Source of the DNA: Anaerolineales bacterium
GTDB taxonomy: Bacteria > Chloroflexota > Anaerolineae > 4572-78 > NAK82
DNA: 11,679 nucleotides
Assembly: GCA_024643945.1 (NCBI GenBank)
Contig: JAHELX010000135.1
Location: forward strand, 1-11,679
Direction: 5' to 3'
In this document: positions 5,752-11,679 of the stretch, in pieces
Position numbering within the stretch: the stretch's first letter is position 1
Layout of the letters: each line of letters begins with the position of its first letter
Made by a program: the position numbers and the translations under genes
The notes under the pieces: model-generated
The model's database searches: none
Seen by the model: the letters and a program-made list of their open reading frames with translations, nothing else
Told to the model about the DNA's origin: nothing

Positions 5752-5800
5752 CAAAACCCGCAATGCGCAAGAACGACGGAGGCCGTTTGCACATTGCGGG
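5752..5800 (-). terminator. intrinsic terminator or attenuator between mreB and mreC
   Basis: On the minus strand a 14-bp stem (5787-5800 with 5757-5770, 13 Watson-Crick pairs and one G-U) is followed by TTTTGT. A small inner ACGG-CCT-CCGT hairpin fills the loop. The G-U pair becomes a C-A mismatch on the plus strand, and no T-run follows there, so the element is oriented to terminate transcripts coming from mreB. Confidence 0.7.
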
Positions 5801-5809
5801 TATTCGCCC

Positions 5810-5900
5810 CTAGTGCCCCATCAAAGTGATTTTGATAAGTTAGATTCGGCCTCATGGGCGTAATCTGTATCATATCATAATCTCTGTGATGGGGTACTAG
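5810..5900. repeat. 91-bp imperfect palindrome between mreB and mreC
   Basis: The outer arms 5810-5823 (CTAGTGCCCCATCA) and 5887-5900 are reverse complements at 13 of 14 positions. Complementarity continues inside: TGATA with TATCA, and AGATT with AATCT around a loop near 5845-5855. There is no ORF. It starts 5 bp after the mreB stop on the minus strand and could be an RNA processing or stability hairpin at the mreB 3' end, or a small MITE-like insertion. Confidence 0.6.
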
Positions 5901-5905
5901 CAGGG

Positions 5906-6973
5906 TTAGATGCGATGATTGGTGCTACCTCGCTGCAAGCTGGCCAGCACCCGGGCGTATCGATCCAGGCTTTCCACGACCACGCCCGCGCCCCGGGCTA
6001 CGCAGGTGAGCGGATCCTCGGCCACATAGACGCGCATACGGGACTCCTCCGACAATCGTTCGGCCAGGCCCTGCAGCAAGGCACCGCCGCCAGCCAGGGC
6101 AATGCCGTTTTCCATCAGGTCCGCGATCAATTCGGGGGGAGTCTCGTCGAGGGCACTGCGGACCGTATCAATAATGATATCTACCGAGTCCCTGAGCGCT
6201 TCGCGGATCTCCACGCTGGATACTTCGACCGCTTCTGGCAAACCCGTGACCAAATTCCGACCGCGCAGCGTGATGGTTTGTTCCTCGGGCAGGGGATAAG
6301 CTGAACCGATGGTGATCTTGGCCCGCTCGGCCATCCGCTGCCCGATGAGCAGGTTGTATTTCTGGCGCGCATACTGAATGATGGCTTCGTCCATCTCATC
6401 GCCAGCAACCCGGATGGAGCGGCTGACCACGATACCTTCCAATGAGAAGACCGCCATCTCAGTGGTCCCGCCTCCGATGTCAATCACCATACTGCCCAGC
6501 GGCTCGGTGACCGGCAGGCCACAACCAATAGCGGCTGCCATGGGTTCCTCAATAAGGTAAGTCTCACGGGCACCCGCAGCGATTGCCGCGTCGTGCACAG
6601 CTCGCTTTTCTACCTCTGTCACGCCGCTGGGAATTCCGATGACCACCCGGGGTTTGGGGATGGGGAAAAGGGATTGCTCGTGGACTTTCTTGATGAAATG
6701 GCGTATCATAGCCTCGGTGATCTCGAATTCCGAGATCACGCCATCCTGCAGGGGACGGATGGCGACAATATTGGCTGGGGTACGCCCCACCATCTCTTTG
6801 GCCTCGATCCCAATGGCCAGGGGTCGCTTGGAACGCTTTTCAATGGCGACTACCGAGGGTTCGTTGATGACGATGCCCTTGCCACGCACGTGAACCAGCG
6901 TATTCGCCGTGCCCAGATCGATACCGACGTCGAGGGAAAAGAGTCCCAGCAAAGCATTGAATGGGTTAAACAC
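5906..6973 (-). CDS. mreB: rod shape-determining protein MreB (bacterial actin)
   Basis: This 355-aa MreB polymerises on the inner membrane face and directs lateral wall growth. Phosphate-1 loop DVGIDLGTANT (15-25), phosphate-2 loop VIDIGGGTTE (163-172) and adenosine motif IALAGGGALLQGL (291-303) are intact, as are IGIPSGVTEVEKRAV and YLIEEPMAAAIG. The N-terminal MFNPFNALLGLF is hydrophobic and may aid membrane binding. The C-terminus runs about ten residues past the usual end (LQRGSTNHRI). The start is GTG at 6973 with AGGAG about 12 nt upstream, slightly long spacing. A promoter-like extended -10 lies at 7049-7057. It leads the mreB-mreC-mreD block but is separated from mreC by a palindrome and a terminator, so MreB may be made in excess of MreC and MreD. 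Confidence 0.96.
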   Translation of the reverse strand: MFNPFNALLGLFSLDVGIDLGTANTLVHVRGKGIVINEPSVVAIEKRSKRPLAIGIEAKEMVGRTPANIVAIRPLQDGVISEFEITEAMIRHFIKKVHEQSLFPIPKPRVVIGIPSGVTEVEKRAVHDAAIAAGARETYLIEEPMAAAIGCGLPVTEPLGSMVIDIGGGTTEMAVFSLEGIVVSRSIRVAGDEMDEAIIQYARQKYNLLIGQRMAERAKITIGSAYPLPEEQTITLRGRNLVTGLPEAVEVSSVEIREALRDSVDIIIDTVRSALDETPPELIADLMENGIALAGGGALLQGLAERLSEESRMRVYVAEDPLTCVARGAGVVVESLDRYARVLASLQRGSTNHRI

Positions 6974-7048
6974 GCGAGTTCGGCTCTCCTTACCTTACGC
7001 AAGAATTGCATGGGCAGGCCAATACCTCGGACTCGCCTGACCCAACGC

Positions 7049-7057
7049 ATTATACCA
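7049..7057 (-). promoter_or_regulatory. extended -10 promoter of mreB
   Basis: Minus-strand TGGTATAAT (TGn plus a perfect TATAAT at 7049-7054) lies about 75 bp upstream of the mreB GTG. A weak -35-like TTGTGC sits 16 bp further upstream. It occupies the 119-bp gap shared with the divergent gene starting at 7093. Confidence 0.55.
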
Positions 7058-7092
7058 CATTTCCAGAACAGCACAAAGCATCGGGAGGGAAA

Positions 7093-7908
7093 ATGAAACT
7101 ATCAACAGCAGACGCCGATCTGTTCTTCAAGCTGATGTGGGGACTGCAATTCTATGTCAACCAGCAGCGCCAGATTCTACCCCACGTAGGATCAGTTGAA
7201 GCCTACGTCGAGCTGCCGACAGCAGACAAACTCAAAGTGCGTGACGTTCTGTGGGAGAATCCGGAGTTGATCGATGCCTACGTCGCCGAAAACCCGGATG
7301 GCCTGCCGGACAAAGAGTTGGAAATCGTTCAGAAGTGGAAGCGCTTCGTCTCAGGCACCTTTCACATCTTGCGTTTCCTGAAAAAGCACGCCATCTTCAT
7401 CGGAGCGGGCTCCAAAGTGTATGGCATGCTGGGTCTGTATGACAGCCTGGAAGAAGTATTGTATGGGCGACGGCCGCCGATCGCGGTCGAGGCGGTGCTT
7501 CTGCCCTTCAAGGGAAAGATTGTGTACGATGGGCTGCTGAGCTCCTATAACATCTTTTTTGGCGGAGGCATCCGGTCCGATCTGAACGAGATTTATATGG
7601 CGGCCAAGCAGAATGACCACATCATCACCACTCTCGAACCGGAGCTGGCCCAAGCGGCCCGTCCCAGGCGCAAAACGCTTAGCAGAGACTGGCGCCCAGA
7701 GATGGACGAGCTGGTCCAAAGGGCGGACAAGATCAAGGGCGGCCCGCCGGTCCTGAGTTCGGCCTTCAATCTGCTGCGCGCCAGCGCCAAGCTGGCCCAG
7801 GCGGCCGCCCACAATCCGGATGACCTGGACCGACTATGGAACCTGGAGCGGCGGGTACGCACAGCGCTTACCCGCCTACAAACCGCGCTGGACCGTGCGG
7901 AGCGATGA
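7093..7908 (+). CDS. hypothetical protein, conserved-looking, unknown function
   Basis: I do not recognise this 271-aa protein. It is soluble by eye: no signal peptide or membrane helix. Residues 1-60 are helical and acidic (FFKLMWGLQFYVNQQRQILP). Residues 80-170 look like the conserved core: QKWKRFVSGTFHILRFLKKH, then VYGMLGLYDSLEEVL, LLPFKGKIVYDGLLSSYNIF and FGGGIRSDLNEIYMAAK. Residues 185-271 are Ala/Arg/Leu-rich helices, possibly coiled coil. The ATG at 7093 is chosen because GGGAGGGA (7083-7090) immediately precedes it; an in-frame upstream ATG at 7006 would add 29 low-complexity residues across the mreB promoter. It is divergent from mreB. Its TGA is followed in the same frame by a flavoprotein fragment. 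The patterned core suggests a real folded protein, but no activity can be assigned. Confidence 0.8.
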   Translation: MKLSTADADLFFKLMWGLQFYVNQQRQILPHVGSVEAYVELPTADKLKVRDVLWENPELIDAYVAENPDGLPDKELEIVQKWKRFVSGTFHILRFLKKHAIFIGAGSKVYGMLGLYDSLEEVLYGRRPPIAVEAVLLPFKGKIVYDGLLSSYNIFFGGGIRSDLNEIYMAAKQNDHIITTLEPELAQAARPRRKTLSRDWRPEMDELVQRADKIKGGPPVLSSAFNLLRASAKLAQAAAHNPDDLDRLWNLERRVRTALTRLQTALDRAER

Positions 7909-8106
7909 TCGGCAGTGGACGATTGCGCCATGCCTATGATGATTCGGGGAATGCGCAAGACCCTGCCGGGCCTGCGTAACTTCTACCTGGCCGGGCAGTG
8001 GGTCGAGCCGGGAGGCAGCGTGCCGGTGGTGGCCATGTCGGGCCGCAACGCGATCCAGATGATCTGCCACCAAGATGGGCAGCCCTTTGTAACCATCACC
8101 GCGTGA
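7909..8106 (+). pseudogene. C-terminal remnant of a phytoene desaturase/CrtISO-like FAD oxidoreductase
   Basis: About 60 codons after the preceding TGA encode MRKTLPGLRNFYLAGQWVEP followed by GGSVPVVAMSGRNAIQMIC and end at TGA 8104-8106. NFYLAGQWV-PGG and the SGRNAIQ helix are the typical C-terminal FAD-binding end of phytoene-dehydrogenase/carotenoid-isomerase-type amine oxidoreductases. The other 400 or more residues, including the N-terminal GxGxxG, are absent. No Shine-Dalgarno sequence precedes the GTG at 7915 or the ATGs at 7930 and 7936. It lies in the same frame as the upstream gene, separated by its TGA (7906-7908). Best read as debris of a deleted gene whose 5' part was replaced by or fused to the neighbouring locus. 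A functional short protein is unlikely. Confidence 0.7.
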
Positions 8107-8203
8107 TGTCGAGTAGCAAGTTATTTCTGGACAAGTGCAAAGTGATAGGTAGCCGGTAAAATAAAGATGAAACCTCGAGAACGAGTGAGGAAGGGTAAGC
8201 AGT

Positions 8204-9196
8204 ATGGCAAAGCAACACTTTCCAGAGCCCCCACGTTCTGCGCATAACTACTTCTCCACGTGGTTCATGGATCGCGCCTCCGATAGGCAGCGGGATGCCG
8301 TATGGCTTGCGGCCCAACTGGAGGCTGAAACGACGCGCTTCATCCCGGTCTGGCAACTGAAGAATCTTTTTACGGTTGAGGAGGTCCCCCAACCGGTCTT
8401 TCTTCTGCCTCACCAGGCGCGCGATTTTCTCCCCACGGCCGAATCGACGGTTCTACTGGGCGTGCTGGCGGACAGGACCTATTTTGCCATCGGCCTGCCT
8501 CCCGATGAAGAGTCAGCCCCCAGTGAGCTGGCGGAGCTGGGGGAGTTTCGAGATTTGAGGTGGATCACTCCCCTGCTCGACGAGCGAGAGGGCGCGTTAT
8601 TGGCCTACGCCCGGGCCATGACCTACTGGCATGGCCGCCACCGTTTCTGCGGGGTGTGTGGCAGCCCAACCCGGAGCGCGGAGGGCGGCTGTCTGCGGGT
8701 TTGCGCCAACAGCCAGTGCGGCCAGCACCACTTTCCCCACGCCGACCCGGCCATTATCGTGCTGGTTGCCCGGGACGAGCGTTGCCTGTTGATCAGAAAA
8801 TCCTGGTGGCCGGAAGGCCTGTACTCCAACGTCTCCGGGTTCGTGGAGCCGGGCGAAAGCCTGGAGGATGCGGTCGTGCGCGAGGTGCAAGAGGAGACCG
8901 GGGTCGAAGTCCAGGACATAGCCTATCACTCGTCGCAGCCCTGGCCCTTTCCCAGCGCCTTGATGTTGAGTTTTACCGCCGTTGCCTCCGAGGGGCCGCT
9001 TCGGGTCGACGAGAATGAACTGGAAAGCGCGCGCTGGTTCACGCGCGAAGAGATGCAAAGCCAACTGAAGGAGGGGGTACTCCAGCTTCCCACGCCCATC
9101 GCAGTTTCATACCGCTTGATTGAAGACTGGTTTGATGCGGGCAGCTTCGGCCGGTTAAGAAGCATCTCGGGTGGTTTGAGTAGGAGCAGGAAATGA
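8204..9196 (+). CDS. nudC: NADH pyrophosphatase / NAD-cap hydrolase NudC (Nudix)
   Basis: This 330-aa protein has the full NudC architecture. An N-terminal domain (about 1-140) is followed by a zinc ribbon with Cys149, Cys152, Cys167 and Cys172; the second pair is CX4C, wider than the usual CX2C. A complete Nudix box follows (Gly212, Glu218, Arg226-Glu227, Glu230-Glu231, Gly233). SQPWPFPSALM (244-254) is the NudC signature that distinguishes NAD(H)-cleaving members from other Nudix enzymes. The enzyme hydrolyses NADH to NMNH and AMP, and family members remove NAD caps from RNA. GAGGAAGGG about 8 nt upstream supports the ATG. It heads the plus-strand operon; its stop overlaps the next start by 4 nt (ATGA). 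The promoter is unclear; a TAAAAT near 8157 has no good -35. Confidence 0.95.
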   Translation: MAKQHFPEPPRSAHNYFSTWFMDRASDRQRDAVWLAAQLEAETTRFIPVWQLKNLFTVEEVPQPVFLLPHQARDFLPTAESTVLLGVLADRTYFAIGLPPDEESAPSELAELGEFRDLRWITPLLDEREGALLAYARAMTYWHGRHRFCGVCGSPTRSAEGGCLRVCANSQCGQHHFPHADPAIIVLVARDERCLLIRKSWWPEGLYSNVSGFVEPGESLEDAVVREVQEETGVEVQDIAYHSSQPWPFPSALMLSFTAVASEGPLRVDENELESARWFTREEMQSQLKEGVLQLPTPIAVSYRLIEDWFDAGSFGRLRSISGGLSRSRK

Positions 9197-10116
9197 CATC
9201 AACTAACCCCATCATCGGCTTCATTGGATTTGGCGAAGTGGCTTATTACCTGTCGCGGGGGCTGAGAAAAGAGGGGGTAGAACAGATCCTGGCCTATGCC
9301 CGATCGATGGCAAAGCCTGGATATGGCGAAATGATACGCCATCGGGCGCAAGAGGCAGGCGTCGAGTTGACGCCAACGTTGGAGGAGTTGGTGACCCGAT
9401 CGGAAGTGGTGATTTCAGCCGTGTATGGCCACGTCGCTTTAGAAGTCGCCGAAGATGCAGCGCGTTTCATCCATTCAGGTAGCCTGTTTGCCGACCTCAA
9501 CAATGCAAGCCCCTCGGCCAAGCAACGAGCGGCGGAGGTGATCCATGCCAAAGGAGCTAAATTTGTGGACATCGGGCTCTTTGAGACTCCTGTCCGGGCA
9601 GGACACAAAGCGCTTATGGTCGTCTCCGGGGACGGGGCCGGACCATTCAAAGAGGTGATGAGCCAATATGGAATGAATATTGAAATGGTACCCGGGGAAG
9701 CTGGCAAGGCGACGACGATTAAGACCTTGGCCAACATCTATATCAAGGGCATTCAGGCCCTCTGCTTAGAGCTTGCCCTGAGCGCACACCAGGCGGGTAT
9801 TGATCTCGACCTCCTGGGGCCACTGGTGGTGAGGCCAGTGGCCACCCTGCCCCGAGAGCAGGAGATGGCTTTTTGGATCGTACGCGGTGGACTATCTGCC
9901 GCCCGGAAAGCGGCAGAATTGCAGGATATGCTGGAAACGATGCAGGAATGGAGCATCGATCCAATCATGGTGGGAGCCACCATCAAGCGTCTGAACTTAA
10001 TCGCTCAATATGAATTAAAAGACCAGTTCCCAGCAGGATTGCCCCTCGAACATTATCAAGCTATGCTGGAAGCTATGCATAAAATCGGCGAAGAAAGAGA
10101 AATTGGGTTAAAGTAA
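9193..10116 (+). CDS. 6-phosphogluconate dehydrogenase-like / beta-hydroxyacid dehydrogenase family oxidoreductase
   Basis: This 307-aa NAD(P)-dependent oxidoreductase starts with a Rossmann motif GFIGFGEVA (9-17). DLNNASPSAK (101-110) aligns with the substrate loop of the beta-hydroxyacid dehydrogenases, and IKTLANIYIKG (176-186) carries the likely catalytic Lys177 in a KxxxN arrangement. The C-terminal half, all-helical, resembles the DUF1932-type domain of putative phosphogluconate dehydrogenases rather than 3-hydroxyisobutyrate dehydrogenase. The exact hydroxyacid substrate cannot be read. The start overlaps the nudC stop by 4 nt, and AGGAG lies 6 nt upstream, so it is translationally coupled to a NAD(H) hydrolase. 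The cofactor preference is not evident by eye. Confidence 0.85.
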   Translation: MTSTNPIIGFIGFGEVAYYLSRGLRKEGVEQILAYARSMAKPGYGEMIRHRAQEAGVELTPTLEELVTRSEVVISAVYGHVALEVAEDAARFIHSGSLFADLNNASPSAKQRAAEVIHAKGAKFVDIGLFETPVRAGHKALMVVSGDGAGPFKEVMSQYGMNIEMVPGEAGKATTIKTLANIYIKGIQALCLELALSAHQAGIDLDLLGPLVVRPVATLPREQEMAFWIVRGGLSAARKAAELQDMLETMQEWSIDPIMVGATIKRLNLIAQYELKDQFPAGLPLEHYQAMLEAMHKIGEEREIGLK

Positions 10117-10132
10117 GGAGAAAGAGGGTGAT

Positions 10133-10924
10133 ATGAAAAGCGTCGTTATTACCGGCAGCACACGCGGCATCGGCTACGGCCTGGCCGATTCGTTCCTGGC
10201 GCTGGGGTGTGCTGTTATCATCAGCGGGCGCACACCAGCCGGCGTCGAGCAGGCGGTAGCCAGGCTGGCCTCACAATACGAAGCGGAGCGCATCTTTGGC
10301 CAGCCGTGTGACGTGACTCACAAGGAACAGGTGCAGGCCCTGTGGGATGCCGCCCAAGCCCACTTTGGGGCGATCGACATCTGGATCAACAACGCCGGGA
10401 CCGCTCACCCCCAGCTTGACTTTTTGGATTGTTCCCCGGAGCAGATCCAGGCCGTGGTCAATACCAACGTGATCGGTGCCATGTATGGGGCGCAGGTGGC
10501 GCTGCGCGGCATGCGCGACCAGGGCTCCGGGAGCTTCTACAATATGGAAGGTCTGGGCAGCGATGGGCGCCGGGTGGAAGGCCTGACGCTGTACGGCACC
10601 ACCAAATACGCCCTGCACTACCTGACCGATGCCTTGGTGGAGGAGACGCGAGGAACCCCCATCCTGGTGGGCGCGCTCAGGCCGGGTATGGTGCTGACCG
10701 ACCTGGTGACGGGCCAATACGAAGATCGCCCCGAAGAAGAGTGGGAAGATGCCAAACGCATCTTCAACATTCTGGCCGACCGGGTGGAAACGGTCACCCC
10801 CTGGCTGGCGCAAAAGGTGCTGGCCAACCAGCACACCGGCGTGCGCATTACCTGGCTGACCCGCAGGAAGGTCATCGGGCGTTTTCTGGCCGCCCCCTTC
10901 CGCAAGCGGGACTTGTTTGCCTAG
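10133..10924 (+). CDS. short-chain dehydrogenase resembling chlorophyll b reductase (NYC1/NOL-like)
   Basis: This 263-aa classical SDR has cofactor motif TGSTRGIG (7-14), a CDVT turn (59-62), NNAG (86-89) and active-site YGTTK (154-158, Tyr154 and Lys158). The catalytic Ser region is unusual: FYNMEGLGSDG (135-145) replaces the common IVNISS, with Ser143 the candidate. From memory of the family, FNMDG-GSGG and PGMVLTDL plus a C-terminal FNI..-ETV-LV stretch mark plant NYC1/NOL chlorophyll b reductases; here PGMVLTDLVTG and RIFNILADRVETVTPWLA match that layout. The similarity is recalled, not computed. GAGGGTGAT precedes the ATG, 16 bp after the previous stop. No pigment-synthesis genes are in view except the broken desaturase-like fragment, so the bacterial substrate is open. 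Confidence 0.85.
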   Translation: MKSVVITGSTRGIGYGLADSFLALGCAVIISGRTPAGVEQAVARLASQYEAERIFGQPCDVTHKEQVQALWDAAQAHFGAIDIWINNAGTAHPQLDFLDCSPEQIQAVVNTNVIGAMYGAQVALRGMRDQGSGSFYNMEGLGSDGRRVEGLTLYGTTKYALHYLTDALVEETRGTPILVGALRPGMVLTDLVTGQYEDRPEEEWEDAKRIFNILADRVETVTPWLAQKVLANQHTGVRITWLTRRKVIGRFLAAPFRKRDLFA

Positions 10925-10933
10925 GTGACCCCT

Positions 10934-11679
10934 ATGCGGATAGCCATTACCCGGGAAGTCAGTCCCAGCATCGGACAGTGCGAACTCACCCACCTGGCGC
11001 GGGAGGCGATTGACCTCGACCTGGCCCGGGCGCAACATCGCCAGTACGAGGCGTGCCTGGCAGCGCTGGGCTGCCAGATCCAGCGGATGCCGCTCGAGCC
11101 AGAGCTGCCGGATGCGGTATTCGTCGAAGATGTGGCCGTGGTGCTGGATGAATTGGCGATCATGACCCGTCCGGGCGCCGATTCGCGCCGGCCCGAGACG
11201 CGCTCCGTGGCGGAAGCCCTGGCGCCCTATCGCCGGCTGGCCTACATCCAGGCGCCGGGCACCCTGGATGGGGGGGATGTGTTGCGTATCGGCCAGACGT
11301 TATGGGTGGGTTTGTCGGGCAGAAGCAACCCGGCCGGCATCGAGCAAATGCGCGCCTGGCTGGCTCCCCTGGGGTACGCGGTGAGGGGCGTGGCGGTCGA
11401 CGGCTGTCTGCATCTGAAATCGGCGGTGACCCAGGTGGCGCGGGACACCCTGCTCACCAACCCCGCCTGGGTAGATGCCGGCGCATTTGGCCCCATGAAC
11501 CTGATTGAGGTGGACCCCGCGGAGCCCTTCGCGGCTAACGCGCTGCTGGTGGGCGAAACCGTGGTCTATCCCGCCGCCTACCCGGCTACCCGCCGCCGGC
11601 TGGAGGAGGGGGGCATCCCGGTCCGGCTGGTCGACATCTCAGAGCTGGGCAAGGCGGAGGGGGGTGTGACGTGTTGCAG
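10934..11679 (+). CDS. dimethylargininase (DDAH)-like amidinohydrolase, C-terminus cut by window edge
   Basis: About 248 codons are visible of a protein likely near 255-260 aa. It belongs to the guanidino-group-modifying (pentein) superfamily: FVEDVAVV (63-70) supplies acidic substrate contacts, TLDGGDVL (110-117) and GLSGRSNPAGI (126-136) are family motifs, His160 lies in GCLHLKSAVT, and the sequence ends at VTCC, where Cys248 is the expected nucleophile of the TCCS motif. DDAH cleaves N-omega-methylated arginines to citrulline and methylamines; bacterial relatives may act on other guanidines. The ATG at 10934 lies 9 bp after the SDR stop, with AGGTGA (10923-10928) overlapping that TAG, so translation is probably coupled. 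It is the fourth gene of the nudC operon; whether more follow is not visible. Confidence 0.92.
   Translation, partial: MRIAITREVSPSIGQCELTHLAREAIDLDLARAQHRQYEACLAALGCQIQRMPLEPELPDAVFVEDVAVVLDELAIMTRPGADSRRPETRSVAEALAPYRRLAYIQAPGTLDGGDVLRIGQTLWVGLSGRSNPAGIEQMRAWLAPLGYAVRGVAVDGCLHLKSAVTQVARDTLLTNPAWVDAGAFGPMNLIEVDPAEPFAANALLVGETVVYPAAYPATRRRLEEGGIPVRLVDISELGKAEGGVTCC

Noticed and set aside
7006..7092. Upstream ATG (7006) start for the hypothetical gene
   Set aside because: The added 29 residues are low-complexity, overlap the mreB promoter and lack a ribosome-binding site; ATG 7093 has GGGAGGGA directly before it.
7906..7908. Selenocysteine or programmed readthrough of the TGA joining the hypothetical protein to the flavoprotein tail
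   Set aside because: The fused product would have no FAD-binding N-terminus and no recognisable recoding hairpin follows. A deletion remnant explains the frame by a one-in-three chance.
8560..9018. 152-codon open frame overlapping nudC in another plus frame
   Set aside because: It lies within the NudC catalytic region, where the other frame carries a complete zinc ribbon and Nudix box; its Arg/Gly-rich translation is typical of a shadow frame.
10271..11038. 255-codon open frame on the minus strand
   Set aside because: It lies opposite the SDR and DDAH-like genes, whose motifs are complete. Its translation is His/Gly/Gln-rich shadow sequence with no domain.

Overview
The window reads as bacterial chromosome, roughly 58-60% G+C by eye, with compact genes on both strands. 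It looks most like Chloroflexota (Anaerolineae-type). That is an inference from the gene mix: an FmdB-type zinc ribbon with a CPNGH second knuckle, a stand-alone PurM/HypE-like protein, a TruD-family pseudouridine synthase, mreBCD next to an RsbW/STAS pair, and a short G-rich heptamer repeat. There are no rRNA, tRNA, CRISPR, transposase or phage genes.

Layout. (1) 1-335, minus: the N-terminal half of an alpha/beta hydrolase, cut by the window edge. (2) 336-688: a non-coding stretch with a textbook sigma-70 promoter (438-466), a dense run of hairpins and a terminator-like stem (609-642). It looks like a roughly 170-nt structured RNA or a long regulatory leader, and it carries a possible 18-codon ORF with a perfect Shine-Dalgarno sequence. 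(3) 689-1702, plus: an AIR-synthase/HypE-like protein, convergent with a small FmdB-type zinc ribbon (1710-1916, minus). (4) 1917-2225: divergent intergenic region holding a roughly 200-bp foldback repeat ending in (CTGGGGG)n heptamers. (5) 2226-3422, plus: truD, whose stop codon interlocks with that of a convergent gene. (6) 3419-6973, minus: mreB, mreC and mreD, then an RsbW-like anti-sigma kinase and a STAS antagonist. The 171 bp between mreB and mreC contain a 91-bp palindrome and an intrinsic terminator. (7) 7093-7908, plus: a conserved-looking protein of unknown function, followed in the same frame after a TGA by the decayed C-terminal tail of a phytoene-desaturase-like flavoprotein. (8) 8204-11679, plus: a tight four-gene operon of nudC, a 6PGDH/beta-hydroxyacid-dehydrogenase-like protein, an SDR resembling chlorophyll b reductase (NYC1/NOL), and a dimethylargininase-like hydrolase that runs off the window at its catalytic cysteine.

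How the parts fit. The minus-strand block is a cell-shape module (the MreB filament with its membrane partners MreC and MreD) followed by a partner-switching pair that probably controls an unseen sigma factor. The 8.2-11.7 kb operon is oxidoreductive and hydrolytic; its genes overlap by 4 nt or are 8-16 nt apart, so they are almost certainly co-transcribed, but I cannot name one pathway for them. The most unusual part is the 470-645 RNA region. There a perfect Shine-Dalgarno sequence pairs with an internal copy of the 16S rRNA tail, and this fold excludes a second strong hairpin.
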